Source of the DNA: Gammaproteobacteria bacterium
GTDB taxonomy: Bacteria > Pseudomonadota > Gammaproteobacteria > Pseudomonadales > Balneatricaceae
Reading direction: 5' to 3'
Length of the DNA: 37,003 nucleotides
Assembly: GCA_028598985.1 (NCBI GenBank)
Contig: JAQRMV010000001.1
Location: 49,881-86,883 of the forward strand
Position numbers and translations under genes: made by a program
Part shown: positions 25,750 to 34,813 of the stretch, piece after piece
How the letters are laid out: every line of letters starts with the position of its first letter
Numbering within the stretch: position 1 is the stretch's first letter
The notes under the pieces: generated by a model
The model's input: only the letters and a program-made list of their open reading frames with translations
What the model was told of the DNA's origin: nothing
Database searches by the model: none

Positions 25750-26332
25750 GTTCAGGCGCTCCGTGGCTATGTGGCGAACGACTGGAGGCAATCAAATTCT
25801 TTGGTGGCTGCCAATGCCAGCTGCCTGGCGTTACTTCGATAGGCAACATATCAATACAATCTACGGGGCAAGGTTCTACACATAAATCACAACCTGTACA
25901 TTCATCCACAATGACGGTGTGCATTTGTTTGGCTGCTCCAAGAATCGCATCTACAGGACAAGCCTGAATACACTTGGTACAGCCGATACATTCATCTTCG
26001 CGAATGTAGGCGATGGTGCGCACAGCCTCATGACCGTGTTCAGCATCAAGTGGGATCGCCTCTACGTCTAAAAGGTCTGCTAAAGCCTTTATGGTGGCTT
26101 CACCTCCTGGAGGACAGCGGTTTATCGATTCGCCGTTGGCGATTGCCTGTGCGTAAGGTTTGCAACCAGGGTGACCACATTGGCCACATTGTGTCTGGGG
26201 CAGGAGGCTGTCAATCTGATCGACAATGGGATCTCCGTGTACTTTAAACCGAATCGCCGCAAAGCCTAAGATTGCACCAAAAACAATGGCGAGTAGTGCC
26301 AAGATTACGATGGCAAAGTAAAGAGTTTGCAT
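25742..26332 (-). CDS. rsxB: Rsx/Rnf subunit B, ferredoxin-like
   Basis: A 196-residue subunit that carries electrons between the complex and other partners. An N-terminal membrane helix (about 5-27) anchors it. A 4Fe-4S domain has Cys49, Cys52, Cys57 and Cys73 (CGQCGHPGC). Two bacterial ferredoxin motifs follow: [16 protein letters not shown] and [16 protein letters not shown]. It directly abuts rsxA and overlaps rsxC. The C-terminal tail ([15 protein letters not shown]) is unremarkable. Confidence 0.97.
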   Translation of the reverse strand: MQTLYFAIVILALLAIVFGAILGFAAIRFKVHGDPIVDQIDSLLPQTQCGQCGHPGCKPYAQAIANGESINRCPPGGEATIKALADLLDVEAIPLDAEHGHEAVRTIAYIREDECIGCTKCIQACPVDAILGAAKQMHTVIVDECTGCDLCVEPCPVDCIDMLPIEVTPGSWHWQPPKNLIASSRSPHSHGAPEHA

Positions 26333-26914
26333 TTATATAGCCACCAAACCGGTAAAGCCCATAAAGGCTAAGGACATGATGCCCGCACTAATCATGGCAA
26401 TTGCGGCACCCTTAAACGGTGCAGGTACGTCTGCAACAGTAATACGCTCGCGCATTGCGGCAAATAAAATAAGCACTAAAGAAAAACCGATGGCGGCACC
26501 AAGGCCATACAAAATAGATTCTACAAAACCATTGGATTTTTTAATATTAAGAAGGGCAACACCAAGCACTGCACAATTTGTGGTGATTAATGGCAGAAAA
26601 ATGCCGAGCACTTTATGAAGCAAAGGGCTGGTTTTATGCACCACCATTTCTGTGAACTGCACCACAAAGGCAATCACCAAAATAAAGCTAATGGTCTGCA
26701 AAAATTCTAGGCCAAAAGGAACTAACAAATAGGTATAGGTTAGGTAGCTGCACAAAGACGCTAGGGTAAGAACAAAGGTGGTTGCTAAAGACATCCCCAT
26801 CGCTGTTTCTAGGCGTGAAGAAACCCCCATAAAAGGGCACAGGCCAAGAAACTGAACTAACACAAAGTTATTCACTAACACGGTGCTAACGAGGATGAGT
26901 AAATAGTCTACCAT
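26333..26914 (-). CDS. rsxA: Rsx/Rnf subunit A
   Basis: First gene of the rsx run. I use the ATG at 26914 ([20 protein letters not shown]), which gives 193 residues, exactly the E. coli length; the frame is open to 26971 but the extra 19 residues are not family-like. About six membrane helices are visible, with the motifs [10 protein letters not shown] and [14 protein letters not shown], the latter bearing the Cys shared with RsxE. The ribosome site is weak. The 235 bp between this start and cysI hold both divergent promoters. Confidence 0.96.
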   Translation of the reverse strand: MVDYLLILVSTVLVNNFVLVQFLGLCPFMGVSSRLETAMGMSLATTFVLTLASLCSYLTYTYLLVPFGLEFLQTISFILVIAFVVQFTEMVVHKTSPLLHKVLGIFLPLITTNCAVLGVALLNIKKSNGFVESILYGLGAAIGFSLVLILFAAMRERITVADVPAPFKGAAIAMISAGIMSLAFMGFTGLVAI

Positions 26915-26997
26915 TATTGTCTTTAAGTCCGTTGTGCCAGGTGCGGTTATGGCAAGTAAAGTCTGACTCAATTAGTCGGATATAATTGTAACGTAAA

Positions 26998-27017
26998 AAC
27001 AACACTAAAACGTTGTT
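26998..27017. promoter_or_regulatory. inverted repeat in the rsxA/cysI divergent gap
   Basis: AACAAC at 26998-27003 and GTTGTT at 27012-27017 are perfect 6-bp arms around 8 bases. It lies about 85 bp before rsxA and 130 bp before cysI. It could be an operator; no known regulator site is recognised. Confidence 0.25.
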
Positions 27018-27113
27018 AAAACAGATTCATTTCCATGGATTTTATATTCGAAATTAGTATAAGTAAATCAGTTTTTAGTATTTTGTGTTATAAGAGTGTT
27101 GCGTTATTATGGT

Positions 27114-27126
27114 GGCATATTATGCC
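27114..27126. promoter_or_regulatory. short palindrome in the cysI leader
   Basis: GGCAT-ATT-ATGCC lies 24 bp before the cysI ATG. Its arms are perfect but short. It may be an operator or a chance match. Confidence 0.2.
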
Positions 27127-27149
27127 CATAGTTTGATTAGGATCAATAA

Positions 27150-28820
27150 ATGTACGCTTATAACCAGTTCGATCAAACACTTGTAGACCAGCGAGTGGAA
27201 CAGTATCGAGACCAAACTCGCCGTTACTTAGCGGGCCAAATCCCAGAAGACGAATTCCGTATTTTGCGGCTTATGAATGGTCTCTATATTCAGCGCCTTG
27301 CACCTATGCTTAGGGTGGCGATACCCTATGGGCTAATGAAGAGTACGCAGTTGCGAGCTTTGGCGCAAATATCACGTACATATGACAAAGGATACGGGCA
27401 TTTTACTACTCGCCAGAACATGCAGTTTAACTGGCCTACACTTGAGTCTGTACCGGATATTTTAGCCGATTTAGCCAAAGTGCAAATGCACGCCATACAA
27501 ACCAGTGGTGCCTGTATTCGGAATACCACAACAGATCCATTTGCGGGTGTAAGCGCCGATGAAATAGAAGATACACGCCCATGGTGTGAGTTGATTCGCC
27601 AATGGAGTAGTTTACACCCAGAATTTGCCTATTTGCCGCGCAAGTTTAAAATTGCTGTTTCTGGTTCATCAAGCGACCGCGCAGCATCACAAGTACATGA
27701 TATTGGCCTTCACCTATACCGCAATGAAGAAGGTGAACTGGGGTTTGAGGTGTTGGTTGGCGGCGGTTTAGGGCGTACTCCTGTTATAGGTAAAACCGTA
27801 AGGAAATTTCTGGAACCACAAGAACTGTTGTCCTATTTAGAGGCAGTGTTACGAGTTTATAACCTTAACGGACGCCGTGATAATAAGTATAAAGCTCGTA
27901 TTAAAATACTGGTGAATGCTTTAGGCGTAGACACTTTCGGTGACATGGTAGAAGCAGAGTGGGCTCTTCTAAAAGACGGTGATTTACGCCTACCCCTGTC
28001 TGAAATTGAGCGGGTAAAAGGCTTTTTCACTGGGCCTGATTATTTGTCTAATAAAAACGCACAAAGAAATTTAGCAAGCACCTTTGATGAGCATCCTGCG
28101 TTTGCCACTTGGTATCGTCAAAATACTCGAGACCATAAGCAGGCCGGCTACCGTATTGTAGTTGTGGCCCTTAAAAATCAGTTGCAGGCCCCGGGTGACG
28201 TGAGTCATCAGCAGATGGATGGCATGGCTGGCTTAGCCGATGAGTTTAGCTTCGGAGAATTACGTTCTACCCATGATCAAAACCTAGTGTTGGCCGATGT
28301 AGCCCAAAGGGACTTGTTTGATTTATGGCATAAATTGCAAGCTATAGGCTTAGCCCGTGCCAATGTGGGTACCTTAACCGACATGATTAACTGCCCAGGC
28401 TTAGATTTTTGTAGCTTGGCTAATGCCGAAACTTTAGTCTTATCCCGTCAAATTAATGAAACCTTTGACGACATGGATTATCAATATGATATTGGTGACA
28501 TTCAGCTAAAGATCTCTGGGTGTATTAACGCTTGTGGTCACCATCACGTAGGGCATATTGGTATTTTAGGTGTGGAGAAGGGGGGTAAACAGGTTTATCA
28601 GTTCACCTTAGGTGGTTCTGCTAGTGATGACGCCAGCTTAGGTAAAACACTAGGCCGTTCTATAGAACAAGACCAAGTGGTGGTAGTGATAGGCCAAATA
28701 TTGGACGTTTACGTTGAATTGCGTGAAACCGACGAAACATTTTTACAGCTGGTGCGCCGGGTAGGATTTGCACCATTTAAGGAGCGTGTTTATGGCACTC
28801 ATCAAAGATCGGCGGCATAG
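27150..28820 (+). CDS. cysI: assimilatory sulfite reductase, siroheme/4Fe-4S subunit (CysI type)
   Basis: This 556-residue hemoprotein reduces sulfite to sulfide by six electrons in cysteine synthesis. It has two nitrite/sulfite reductase repeats. The siroheme-4Fe-4S ligands are Cys415 and Cys421 (NCPGLDFCS) and Cys458 and Cys462 (SGCINACGHHH). TTRQNMQFNW and HDIGLHL are also family-like. AGGA lies before the ATG. Nitrite reductases share the fold; the pairing with a DUF934 gene, as I recall in Pseudomonas, favours sulfite. No CysJ flavoprotein subunit lies nearby, so the electron donor is unknown. Confidence 0.9.
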   Translation: MYAYNQFDQTLVDQRVEQYRDQTRRYLAGQIPEDEFRILRLMNGLYIQRLAPMLRVAIPYGLMKSTQLRALAQISRTYDKGYGHFTTRQNMQFNWPTLESVPDILADLAKVQMHAIQTSGACIRNTTTDPFAGVSADEIEDTRPWCELIRQWSSLHPEFAYLPRKFKIAVSGSSSDRAASQVHDIGLHLYRNEEGELGFEVLVGGGLGRTPVIGKTVRKFLEPQELLSYLEAVLRVYNLNGRRDNKYKARIKILVNALGVDTFGDMVEAEWALLKDGDLRLPLSEIERVKGFFTGPDYLSNKNAQRNLASTFDEHPAFATWYRQNTRDHKQAGYRIVVVALKNQLQAPGDVSHQQMDGMAGLADEFSFGELRSTHDQNLVLADVAQRDLFDLWHKLQAIGLARANVGTLTDMINCPGLDFCSLANAETLVLSRQINETFDDMDYQYDIGDIQLKISGCINACGHHHVGHIGILGVEKGGKQVYQFTLGGSASDDASLGKTLGRSIEQDQVVVVIGQILDVYVELRETDETFLQLVRRVGFAPFKERVYGTHQRSAA

Positions 28821-29229
28821 TTTAGAGCACACGGCCACACCGGAACTTAGGTTTTCCGATTGGCTCAATGAAGGTTTAAGTCAAGATCTAAGTAGCACTA
28901 CGGCTGTACTCACTAACGGTGATGATGACCTGCCAAGCCTACTCGCCAATGCAGACAAGCTATCCATGATTGCCGTTGAATTTGAACCCTTTGCTGATGG
29001 ACGGGGTTTTAGTATGGCGCGCATGTTGCGCCGCGCTGGTTATGAAGGCGAAATTCGTGCGGTAGGTGACGTAGCTATGGATCGTATCGATTTTATGCAG
29101 CGTGTGGGTTTTAATGCCTTTGAATTGCGTGATGATCAAGATGTCACTGAAGCCTTAACCAAGCTTGGAGAAGTTTCGGTACACTTTCAGCCTAGCGCAG
29201 ATGGACAAGGCCCAGCCTATATGGTTTGA
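28792..29229 (+). CDS. DUF934 protein, sulfite-reductase partner
   Basis: A 145-residue soluble protein of the DUF934 family, regularly found beside cysI in pseudomonads and relatives. I start at the ATG at 28792 (MALIKDRRHSLE), which has AAGGAG seven bases upstream; the frame also has a TTG at 28768. The start lies inside cysI, overlapping by 29 bp, so the two are translationally coupled. Visible stretches include FADGRGFSMARMLRR, GEIRAVGDV and FQPSADGQGP. It has no cofactor motif that I can see. Its biochemical role is unknown; linkage suggests electron delivery to, or assembly of, the reductase. Confidence 0.85.
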   Translation: MALIKDRRHSLEHTATPELRFSDWLNEGLSQDLSSTTAVLTNGDDDLPSLLANADKLSMIAVEFEPFADGRGFSMARMLRRAGYEGEIRAVGDVAMDRIDFMQRVGFNAFELRDDQDVTEALTKLGEVSVHFQPSADGQGPAYMV

Positions 29230-29249
29230 CCCTTTTCAAGAAAGGCATA

Positions 29250-29285
29250 AAAAAAGCGCTTCAGGTAACCCCTAAGCGCTTTTTT
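29250..29285. terminator. bidirectional terminator between cysI-DUF934 and the cold-shock gene
   Basis: AAAAAAGCGCTT at 29250-29261 pairs perfectly with AAGCGCTTTTTT at 29274-29285 around a 12-base loop. T-runs exist on both strands, and two convergent genes end on either side. Confidence 0.9.
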
Positions 29286-29303
29286 ATTTATAAGTTTATA
29301 AAC

Positions 29304-29513
29304 TTATATAGGAGAAACGTTTTCTGCTTGAAGGCCTTTTTCACCATCAACAACAGTAAACTGTACTTGCTGACCTTGCTCAAGGCTTTTGTAACCTTCT
29401 TTAACAATGGCGCTAAAATGAACAAAAACGTCAGCACCGTTAGGTTGCTCTAAAAAGCCAAAGCCCTTTGTATCGTTGAAAAACTTAACTGTGCCGGTAA
29501 TGACTTCTGACAT
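29304..29513 (-). CDS. cold-shock domain protein (CspA family)
   Basis: A 69-residue single-domain nucleic-acid-binding protein. RNP1 is KGFGFLEQ and RNP2 VFVHFSAI; the start [11 protein letters not shown] and end [10 protein letters not shown] are typical. It acts as an RNA chaperone. Which paralogue (CspA, CspC, CspD and so on), and whether it is cold-induced, cannot be told. The leader up to about 29690 is A/T-rich and could hold a long 5' UTR; I did not find a clear cold box. Confidence 0.95.
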   Translation of the reverse strand: MSEVITGTVKFFNDTKGFGFLEQPNGADVFVHFSAIVKEGYKSLEQGQQVQFTVVDGEKGLQAENVSPI

Positions 29514-29696
29514 GGGTATTCCTTAATATGATAGTTAATAACTTAAATGCGTGCATTTGGTGATTAACGAGATGGTTAAGCATCTAAACAATTACTTTTC
29601 CAAAAAACTGCAATTTAATAGCCAATATTTTAACGTTATTAATAAAACGGGTCAATCGTAAAAGCACTACACTTAGCACCCAAAGGTGAGGTATTA

Positions 29697-30146
29697 TGCG
29701 GCCTGGCTTACATCGCCAACGAATACCAAATCATGTTTATCCTCATTCGTTGGTGTGGTGCGGCTTATTTGTTTTATTTAGCATGGCAAATTTGGCATGC
29801 CTCCGTAGAATTAAATGGCGCAGAACAGACAGCCTCTCGCTCTAAACGAGCCAATTTTTTTCTCAGTTTTGGTGAAGGTATGTTGATCTCGGGCACCAAC
29901 CCTAAGGTCATGCTGTTTTATATTGCCTTTTTACCCACTTTTGTAGACCTGACAGTGCTCACTAATCAAGGCATAGTGCTAGTGGTTGGACTTAATTTTA
30001 TGGGTTTAATGCTAGGGTTGATGCTGGTTTCTTTTAGTGCCAGTAGAGCACGGCGCATGTTTAGCCAATATAAGTCGGTCAGGCGCTTAAACAGAATTAC
30101 TGCAGGACTCATGGCCTCAGCTGGAGCGCTAGTCTTAACCCGCTAA
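29697..30146 (+). pseudogene. 5'-truncated LysE/RhtB-type exporter
   Basis: The C-terminal two thirds of an amino-acid exporter. Homology is visible from about CGLAYIANEY at 29697, before any start codon, through RWCGAAYLFYLAW to the conserved NPKVMLFYIAFLPTF and the C-terminal helices. The N-terminal portion with the family TPGP motif, some 50-60 residues, is absent, and a stop closes the frame at about 29645. The first ATG (29733) lies inside a membrane helix. It is most likely non-functional. It ends 6 bp before the convergent LysR gene. Confidence 0.75.
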
Positions 30147-30152
30147 TTTCCT

Positions 30153-31019
30153 TTAGCCAGCCGATTGCTCTAGCCCCTTATACAAGTATTCGTATAAGCG
30201 TTTGGTGGCGTCAGATTGATTACCTCGGTCATGTTTAAATACCAATTTCACGTGGCCAAGCTCTGGGCTATCTTCTATTTGTAAGTGGCTATGTAATCCT
30301 TGGGGAACGGTACTGCGAGCAAGGGCGCTAATGCCTAAACCCGCTTCAATGGCCGCTTGTATACCTAGCAAACTCGAAGAGCTATAAGCAATACGCCAAG
30401 CAATGCCTGCAGCGTTGAGTTTACTGATGATCTGTTGGCGGTAACGGCAGCCTGTAGGGTATACCACCAAAGGTATAGGCTGATTCTGAGACCACTTAAA
30501 GTGACCGTTAGTCACCCACACTATAGTTTCGTGGAACTCATCACCCGAGCTAGGTTGGCGAGATTCTTCTAAACTGTCTGTAGCCAATACAAGGTCATAG
30601 CGGCCTTGAGAAAAATCTTTTAACAGCTGCACACTTAAGTCGCAATTCACTTCTAAAGCAACTTCTGGGTGGGCTTGGCCAAATTGGCTAAGCAGCCGCG
30701 GCAAAAAAGAAACTTCAAAATCGTTAGGGATGCCTAACCTCACTTGCCCTGAAATTCGACTTTTAGCCAAACGGGCCACGGCACTGTCATTAATGTCCAG
30801 CATGCGTCTGGCAAAACCCAGTAACACTTCGCCTTCTTCAGTCACCTGTAAACCGTTGTTTCTTTGAAACACCGTGATGTCCAGTAAATCTTCGAGTCGT
30901 TTCACTTGAAGACTAATGGCCGGCTGGGACCGACCCAGCAATGCGCCAGCTTGAGTGAAGCCACCTAGGTCAACGATGGTGGTGAAAGTGCGCAGGAGTT
31001 CGGTAGGAATATTTTTCAT
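30153..31019 (-). CDS. LysR-family transcriptional regulator
   Basis: A 288-residue regulator. The N-terminal winged helix-turn-helix spans about residues 8-65 (GGFTQAGALLGRSQPAISLQ), followed by a LysR substrate-binding domain. I start at the ATG at 31019 (MKNIPTELLRTF); the frame is open to a TTG at 31037 with no support. The DNA-binding part resembles the LrhA-like subgroup. The exporter remnant beside it is a plausible former target. It is divergent from a second LysR gene 121 bp away. Confidence 0.88.
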   Translation of the reverse strand: MKNIPTELLRTFTTIVDLGGFTQAGALLGRSQPAISLQVKRLEDLLDITVFQRNNGLQVTEEGEVLLGFARRMLDINDSAVARLAKSRISGQVRLGIPNDFEVSFLPRLLSQFGQAHPEVALEVNCDLSVQLLKDFSQGRYDLVLATDSLEESRQPSSGDEFHETIVWVTNGHFKWSQNQPIPLVVYPTGCRYRQQIISKLNAAGIAWRIAYSSSSLLGIQAAIEAGLGISALARSTVPQGLHSHLQIEDSPELGHVKLVFKHDRGNQSDATKRLYEYLYKGLEQSAG

Positions 31020-31076
31020 AAACAAATTATAATCCAAACTTATGAATAATTAAAAGTTATTAATATATTTAATACC

Positions 31077-31100
31077 AAAGCCTTTAATTCTAAAGCCTTA
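31077..31100. promoter_or_regulatory. direct repeat in the divergent LysR gap
   Basis: AAAGCCTT occurs at 31077-31084 and again at 31092-31099, 15 bp apart, each followed by T/A-rich sequence. It lies in the A/T-rich gap between the two divergent LysR genes, where such regulators commonly bind. Function is inferred only from position. Confidence 0.3.
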
Positions 31101-31140
31101 ATCTGCATAATTATTACTTCAAACTAAATGAGTTTTAGTA

Positions 31141-32037
31141 ATGTCATTGAATACAAAAATTTTGCCCCCCTTGAACGCATTAATTGCCTTTGATGCTGCA
31201 GCAACGAGCTTAAGTTTTACTCAAGCGGCCGCTAAATTATTCGTAACTCAAGGTGCCATTAGTCGCCAAATACGGACCTTAGAAGAAGACTTAGGTATTG
31301 TGTTGTTTGACCGACAACAACGCCAGGTTAGGTTAACCCCTGAGGGGCGTTCGTATCATGGCCAAATTGCCGATGCGTTACATCAAATTGCATTGGCAAC
31401 TCATGCGATTAAGCATCCGCCACTGGCTAATCAAATGACTATCGCGGCAAGTCATGCGGTGGCTTCTTTATGGCTAATGCCTCGTATAACTGAGTATTCA
31501 AGAGCCTACCCAAATACGGACATACGCCTATTAGTTGCAGACAATGTGCTGGATGTTGATGCGTCCGATTTTGACTGCAGTATTGGTTTTAGCACTGATG
31601 TTCCTATTGCGCACAAAGTAGATCGATTGTTTTCTGAAAAAGTTTTTGTGGTTTCAAGCCCAGATTTTTTACAACAGCATAGTGATTTATCGGCAAAAGA
31701 GTTATTAGCCACACGGCAGTTAGTATTAGATAACCCAACCAGTGGCTGGTTCAACTGGCCGGATTGGTTTCGCGGTCTAGATATACCACCTGTGGTGCCT
31801 CAGCATAAGGTGACATTTAGCCATTACAACATGTTGATACAAGCTGCTCAACAAGGCCAAGGAGTGGCCCTAGCTTGGGATCATTTATTGTCAGATTATT
31901 TGGCGACCGGTAGTTTGGTTAAGGCACTTGATGAAACCTTAGAGACCCAGGCTGGGTTTTATTTAATCACCTCGTTAGAAGGTAGTCGCAAACAGCCCCT
32001 TGATGAATTTCGTCATTGGCTTATTTCTAATCTATGA
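31141..32037 (+). CDS. LysR-family regulator (GcvA-like), probable regulator of the oxygenase operon
   Basis: A 298-residue regulator. The N-terminus (LPPLNALIAFDAAATSLSFT) and helix-turn-helix AAAKLFVTQGAISRQIRTLE match the GcvA/AmpR-like LysR branch. The effector domain follows, including ASHAVASLWLMPRI. It reads toward the Rieske operon, 122 bp upstream of it and on the same strand, so it probably controls that operon, though this is inference. GcvA relatives often sit beside methylated-amine catabolic genes. The ribosome site is weak. Confidence 0.88.
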   Translation: MSLNTKILPPLNALIAFDAAATSLSFTQAAAKLFVTQGAISRQIRTLEEDLGIVLFDRQQRQVRLTPEGRSYHGQIADALHQIALATHAIKHPPLANQMTIAASHAVASLWLMPRITEYSRAYPNTDIRLLVADNVLDVDASDFDCSIGFSTDVPIAHKVDRLFSEKVFVVSSPDFLQQHSDLSAKELLATRQLVLDNPTSGWFNWPDWFRGLDIPPVVPQHKVTFSHYNMLIQAAQQGQGVALAWDHLLSDYLATGSLVKALDETLETQAGFYLITSLEGSRKQPLDEFRHWLISNL

Positions 32038-32117
32038 GTTTTTCTCATTGTTTGAATGATAAATAATCGTTTGTAGCACAATCTCTTTTAAGGCAAAGTG
32101 GGTTCATTGTTTGATGT

Positions 32118-32134
32118 ATGTCAATTTGAGACAT
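32118..32134. promoter_or_regulatory. inverted repeat upstream of the Rieske oxygenase gene
   Basis: ATGTC-AATTTGA-GACAT has perfect 5-bp arms and lies 25 bp before the oxygenase start codon. It is a candidate operator for the LysR protein just upstream. The close position would fit repression or a site overlapping the promoter; the real LysR activation site may lie further left. Confidence 0.4.
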
Positions 32135-32159
32135 TCGGTCTTCATTTAGGAACCTTCCC

Positions 32160-33353
32160 ATGAGTGCTTTTAACCGTATTCCCCTCACCAGTTTAGAAAA
32201 CGCAGTGCTTCCTATCGAAAATGCTAGTGGTTTGCCTAATGTTATGTATAACGACCCAGAACTTTTTATTGAAGAGCGAGATAGATTGTTGGGTACAACT
32301 TGGGCGGGTGCTGGTTTTGCTGGAGATTTACCTACACCTGGTTATGTAAAACCTATTTCGTTTATGGGTTTACCTTTGGTGATTATGCGTGATCGTGATG
32401 ATGTGATTAGGGTATTTCATAACGTGTGTAGTCATCGCGGTATGGTGCTGATTAATGAAGAAGGCCCAGTGCAAGGCAGCATTCGCTGCCCATACCATTC
32501 TTGGACTTATGATTTAGCAGGGCAACTAAAAGGCACTCCGCATCTAGGGGGTGTAGGTGTTCATAAAGTAGACAGCTTTTTGTGCGAAAAACACGGTATG
32601 AAGGAAGTTTCTAGCGCTGTTTGGTTTGATATTGTATTTATAAACCTTGATGGAAAAGCAAAGCCGTTTGAGACCTTTATTGCACCAGTTGTAGAACGTT
32701 GGCAGCCATTCTTAGGTGATACTGGATACACCCACATGCGTAGGGAAGCTAGTGGCGAAGGGAGTTTCACTTTAAACGTGGCTTGTAACTGGAAGCTGGC
32801 CGTAGAAAATTATTGTGAAAGCTATCATCTGCCTTGGGTGCATCCCAACCTAAATGTTTATTCACGTATTCAGGATCATTACCACATTATGTTTGCTAAT
32901 GAGTTTTCTGGCCAAGGTACTATGGTTTACAACTTAGCAGACACGGCAGGCACTCGTTTACCCGTCTTTCCCCAATGGCAGCAAAACCGTATGAAAGAGG
33001 CAGAATACATTACTGTGTTCCCTAATGTTTTGCTGGGCATTCAAGCCGATCATACCTTTGCTATTGTATTAGAGCCTGTTGCTAATGATCACACCGTTGA
33101 ACACCTACGTTTGATGTATGTAGGGGATGAAGCTATAGGGCCTGCATACAAAGGATGTAGGGATGCGACTTTAGCCGCCTGGAAAGAGGTTTTTGGAGAA
33201 GATGTGGCGGTTGTTGAGGGTATGCAACGGGGACGAGCATCTCCTGGCTTTAGCGGTGGAAAATTTTCGCCAGTGCAAGACAATCCAACCCATTATTTTC
33301 ACCAGTGGGCAGCTCAAAGGCTGATAGCCAGTGCACAAGCGATGGGAGCATAA
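32160..33353 (+). CDS. Rieske non-heme iron oxygenase, alpha subunit type
   Basis: A 397-residue oxygenase that should hydroxylate or demethylate a small organic substrate using O2 and two electrons. The Rieske 2Fe-2S ligands are Cys90, His92, Cys110 and His113 (CSHRG and CPYHSW, with the standard 17-residue gap). The catalytic iron motif is ESYHLPWVH with His223 and His228; a third ligand is probably Asp348 before VVEGMQRG. The bridging acid is Glu220 rather than the usual Asp, which I recall for carnitine-type oxygenases. There is no beta subunit gene, so it is likely a homomultimer. AGGAA precedes the ATG. Substrate candidates are choline, betaines or carnitine-like amines, but this is unproven. 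Confidence 0.9.
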   Translation: MSAFNRIPLTSLENAVLPIENASGLPNVMYNDPELFIEERDRLLGTTWAGAGFAGDLPTPGYVKPISFMGLPLVIMRDRDDVIRVFHNVCSHRGMVLINEEGPVQGSIRCPYHSWTYDLAGQLKGTPHLGGVGVHKVDSFLCEKHGMKEVSSAVWFDIVFINLDGKAKPFETFIAPVVERWQPFLGDTGYTHMRREASGEGSFTLNVACNWKLAVENYCESYHLPWVHPNLNVYSRIQDHYHIMFANEFSGQGTMVYNLADTAGTRLPVFPQWQQNRMKEAEYITVFPNVLLGIQADHTFAIVLEPVANDHTVEHLRLMYVGDEAIGPAYKGCRDATLAAWKEVFGEDVAVVEGMQRGRASPGFSGGKFSPVQDNPTHYFHQWAAQRLIASAQAMGA

Positions 33354-33357
33354 TGCC

Positions 33358-34803
33358 ATGAACCAGTTTCACCAAAGCACCACCCATTGGGCTAACTTTA
33401 TTAATGGAGAATGGGTAGACAGTAAACAATTCATAGAGGTGGAGAACCCTGCTACGGGGCAGTTGGTGGGAACGATTGCATGTGCCACCCAAAAACAGGT
33501 GGACATGGCTGTCAATGCTGCACGGGAGTGTCACAGGTCTAGGCGGGTGGCTGGAATGGATCCTTACCAACGGATGCAACTATTACACACCATTGCTGCT
33601 GAGATTAGGGCTTTAGCCAAACGTGGTGGCGAACTCTTGTGTTTGGAAAATGGTAAACCCCTCAGTCAAGCAGAATGGGAGTTTGAAGAAGCAGCTCGAT
33701 ATTTTGAATACTACGCAGGTATGGCTGATAAAATCGAAGGTCAATCTATACCCCTTGGCGATGGGCTGGTAGATTTTACCGAGTACGAACCTTTTGGTGT
33801 TTCGGCGCAAGTAATTCCATGGAATTTTCCGGTGTCTTTGGTGGCAAGATCATTAGCCCCTGCTTTAGCTGCGGGCAATAGTGTAGTCATTAAATCGCCT
33901 GAGTTGACGCCTTTAGCGGTAGCCCTACTTGCCGAGGCAATGGTGAATGCTAAGGTGCCCGCTGGAGCGGTGAATATATTGTGTGGTTATGGACATGACA
34001 CTGGCGTAGCGCTAGTGTCCCACAGTGATATAGACCAGATTGTATTCACAGGTTCTGTAGCAACAGGGCAGTCCATCATGAAAGCAGCGACTACACATGT
34101 GGTGCCAAGTGTCATGGAGCTGGGAGGCAAATCAGCAGGTATCGTATTTGCCGATGCGGACCTGGACCAAGTGATTTCAAGCGCTGAAGTAGGCAATCTT
34201 TATAATTCAGGCCAAGTGTGTTCGGCCATGGCTCGACTCATTGTGCACCAGAGTGTTTATGAAGAAGTAAAGCAACGGTTAACGCAATGTTTTGCTGCAA
34301 AAACCGTAGGGGCAGGTATTGATGAGGCCGACGTAACGCCCATATTAACTCAACTACAGCTCGATAAAATTGCAGCCATGTGTTCACAGGCTAAACAGCA
34401 AGGTGCTCACTGTTTATTAGGCGGTGCGCCACTAGATAGACCTGGGTACTTTATGCCACCCACCATTATTGAAGCAGACGTTGACGCTGATATAGCTCAA
34501 CAAGAGGTGTTTGGTCCGGTACTGGTAATCATGAGCTTTAATACCGAAGATGAAGCTTATGCAATGGCTAATAGTACTGATTTTGGCCTTGTGGCGGGTG
34601 TTTTCACCAAAGACTTGAGCAGAGCTCTAAGAGCAAGCCGTGCCTTAATTGCGGGCCAGGTATTTGTGAATGAGTGGTTTGCAGGCGGAATTAGCACACC
34701 GTTTGGTGGTGTAGGTAAATCTGGTTTTGGGCGTGAAAAAGGTCAAGAAGCTTTGTACAATTACGTCCGTACTAAGAATATTGCCATTCGTTTAACACCA
34801 TAG
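33358..34803 (+). CDS. NAD(P)-dependent aldehyde dehydrogenase
   Basis: Oxidises an aldehyde to the acid. I start at the ATG at 33358, which has GGGAG nine bases upstream and gives 481 residues; the frame is open to 33331, inside the oxygenase gene. Catalytic residues are Glu254 ([10 protein letters not shown]) and Cys288 ([10 protein letters not shown]), with the usual 34-residue gap. The cofactor region IPWNFP and the FTGSVATGQ turn are present. The sequence resembles the betaine-aldehyde / gamma-aminobutyraldehyde group. It begins 4 bp after the Rieske stop, so it probably handles the aldehyde that the oxygenase forms, or formaldehyde from a demethylation. Confidence 0.93.
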   Translation: MNQFHQSTTHWANFINGEWVDSKQFIEVENPATGQLVGTIACATQKQVDMAVNAARECHRSRRVAGMDPYQRMQLLHTIAAEIRALAKRGGELLCLENGKPLSQAEWEFEEAARYFEYYAGMADKIEGQSIPLGDGLVDFTEYEPFGVSAQVIPWNFPVSLVARSLAPALAAGNSVVIKSPELTPLAVALLAEAMVNAKVPAGAVNILCGYGHDTGVALVSHSDIDQIVFTGSVATGQSIMKAATTHVVPSVMELGGKSAGIVFADADLDQVISSAEVGNLYNSGQVCSAMARLIVHQSVYEEVKQRLTQCFAAKTVGAGIDEADVTPILTQLQLDKIAAMCSQAKQQGAHCLLGGAPLDRPGYFMPPTIIEADVDADIAQQEVFGPVLVIMSFNTEDEAYAMANSTDFGLVAGVFTKDLSRALRASRALIAGQVFVNEWFAGGISTPFGGVGKSGFGREKGQEALYNYVRTKNIAIRLTP

Positions 34804-34813
34804 AGAATTAACT

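Noticed and set aside
29226-29453. 75-residue plus-strand frame opposite the cold-shock gene
   Set aside because: It runs through the bidirectional terminator and the antisense of a clear CspA-family gene.
33250-33579. 109-residue minus-strand frame across the oxygenase/aldehyde dehydrogenase junction
   Set aside because: It lies opposite two well-supported genes and shows no family features.
32160-34803. Naming the Rieske/aldehyde dehydrogenase pair as choline monooxygenase and betaine aldehyde dehydrogenase
   Set aside because: The pairing resembles the plant pathway, but the sequence alone does not fix the substrate, so no gene symbols were given.
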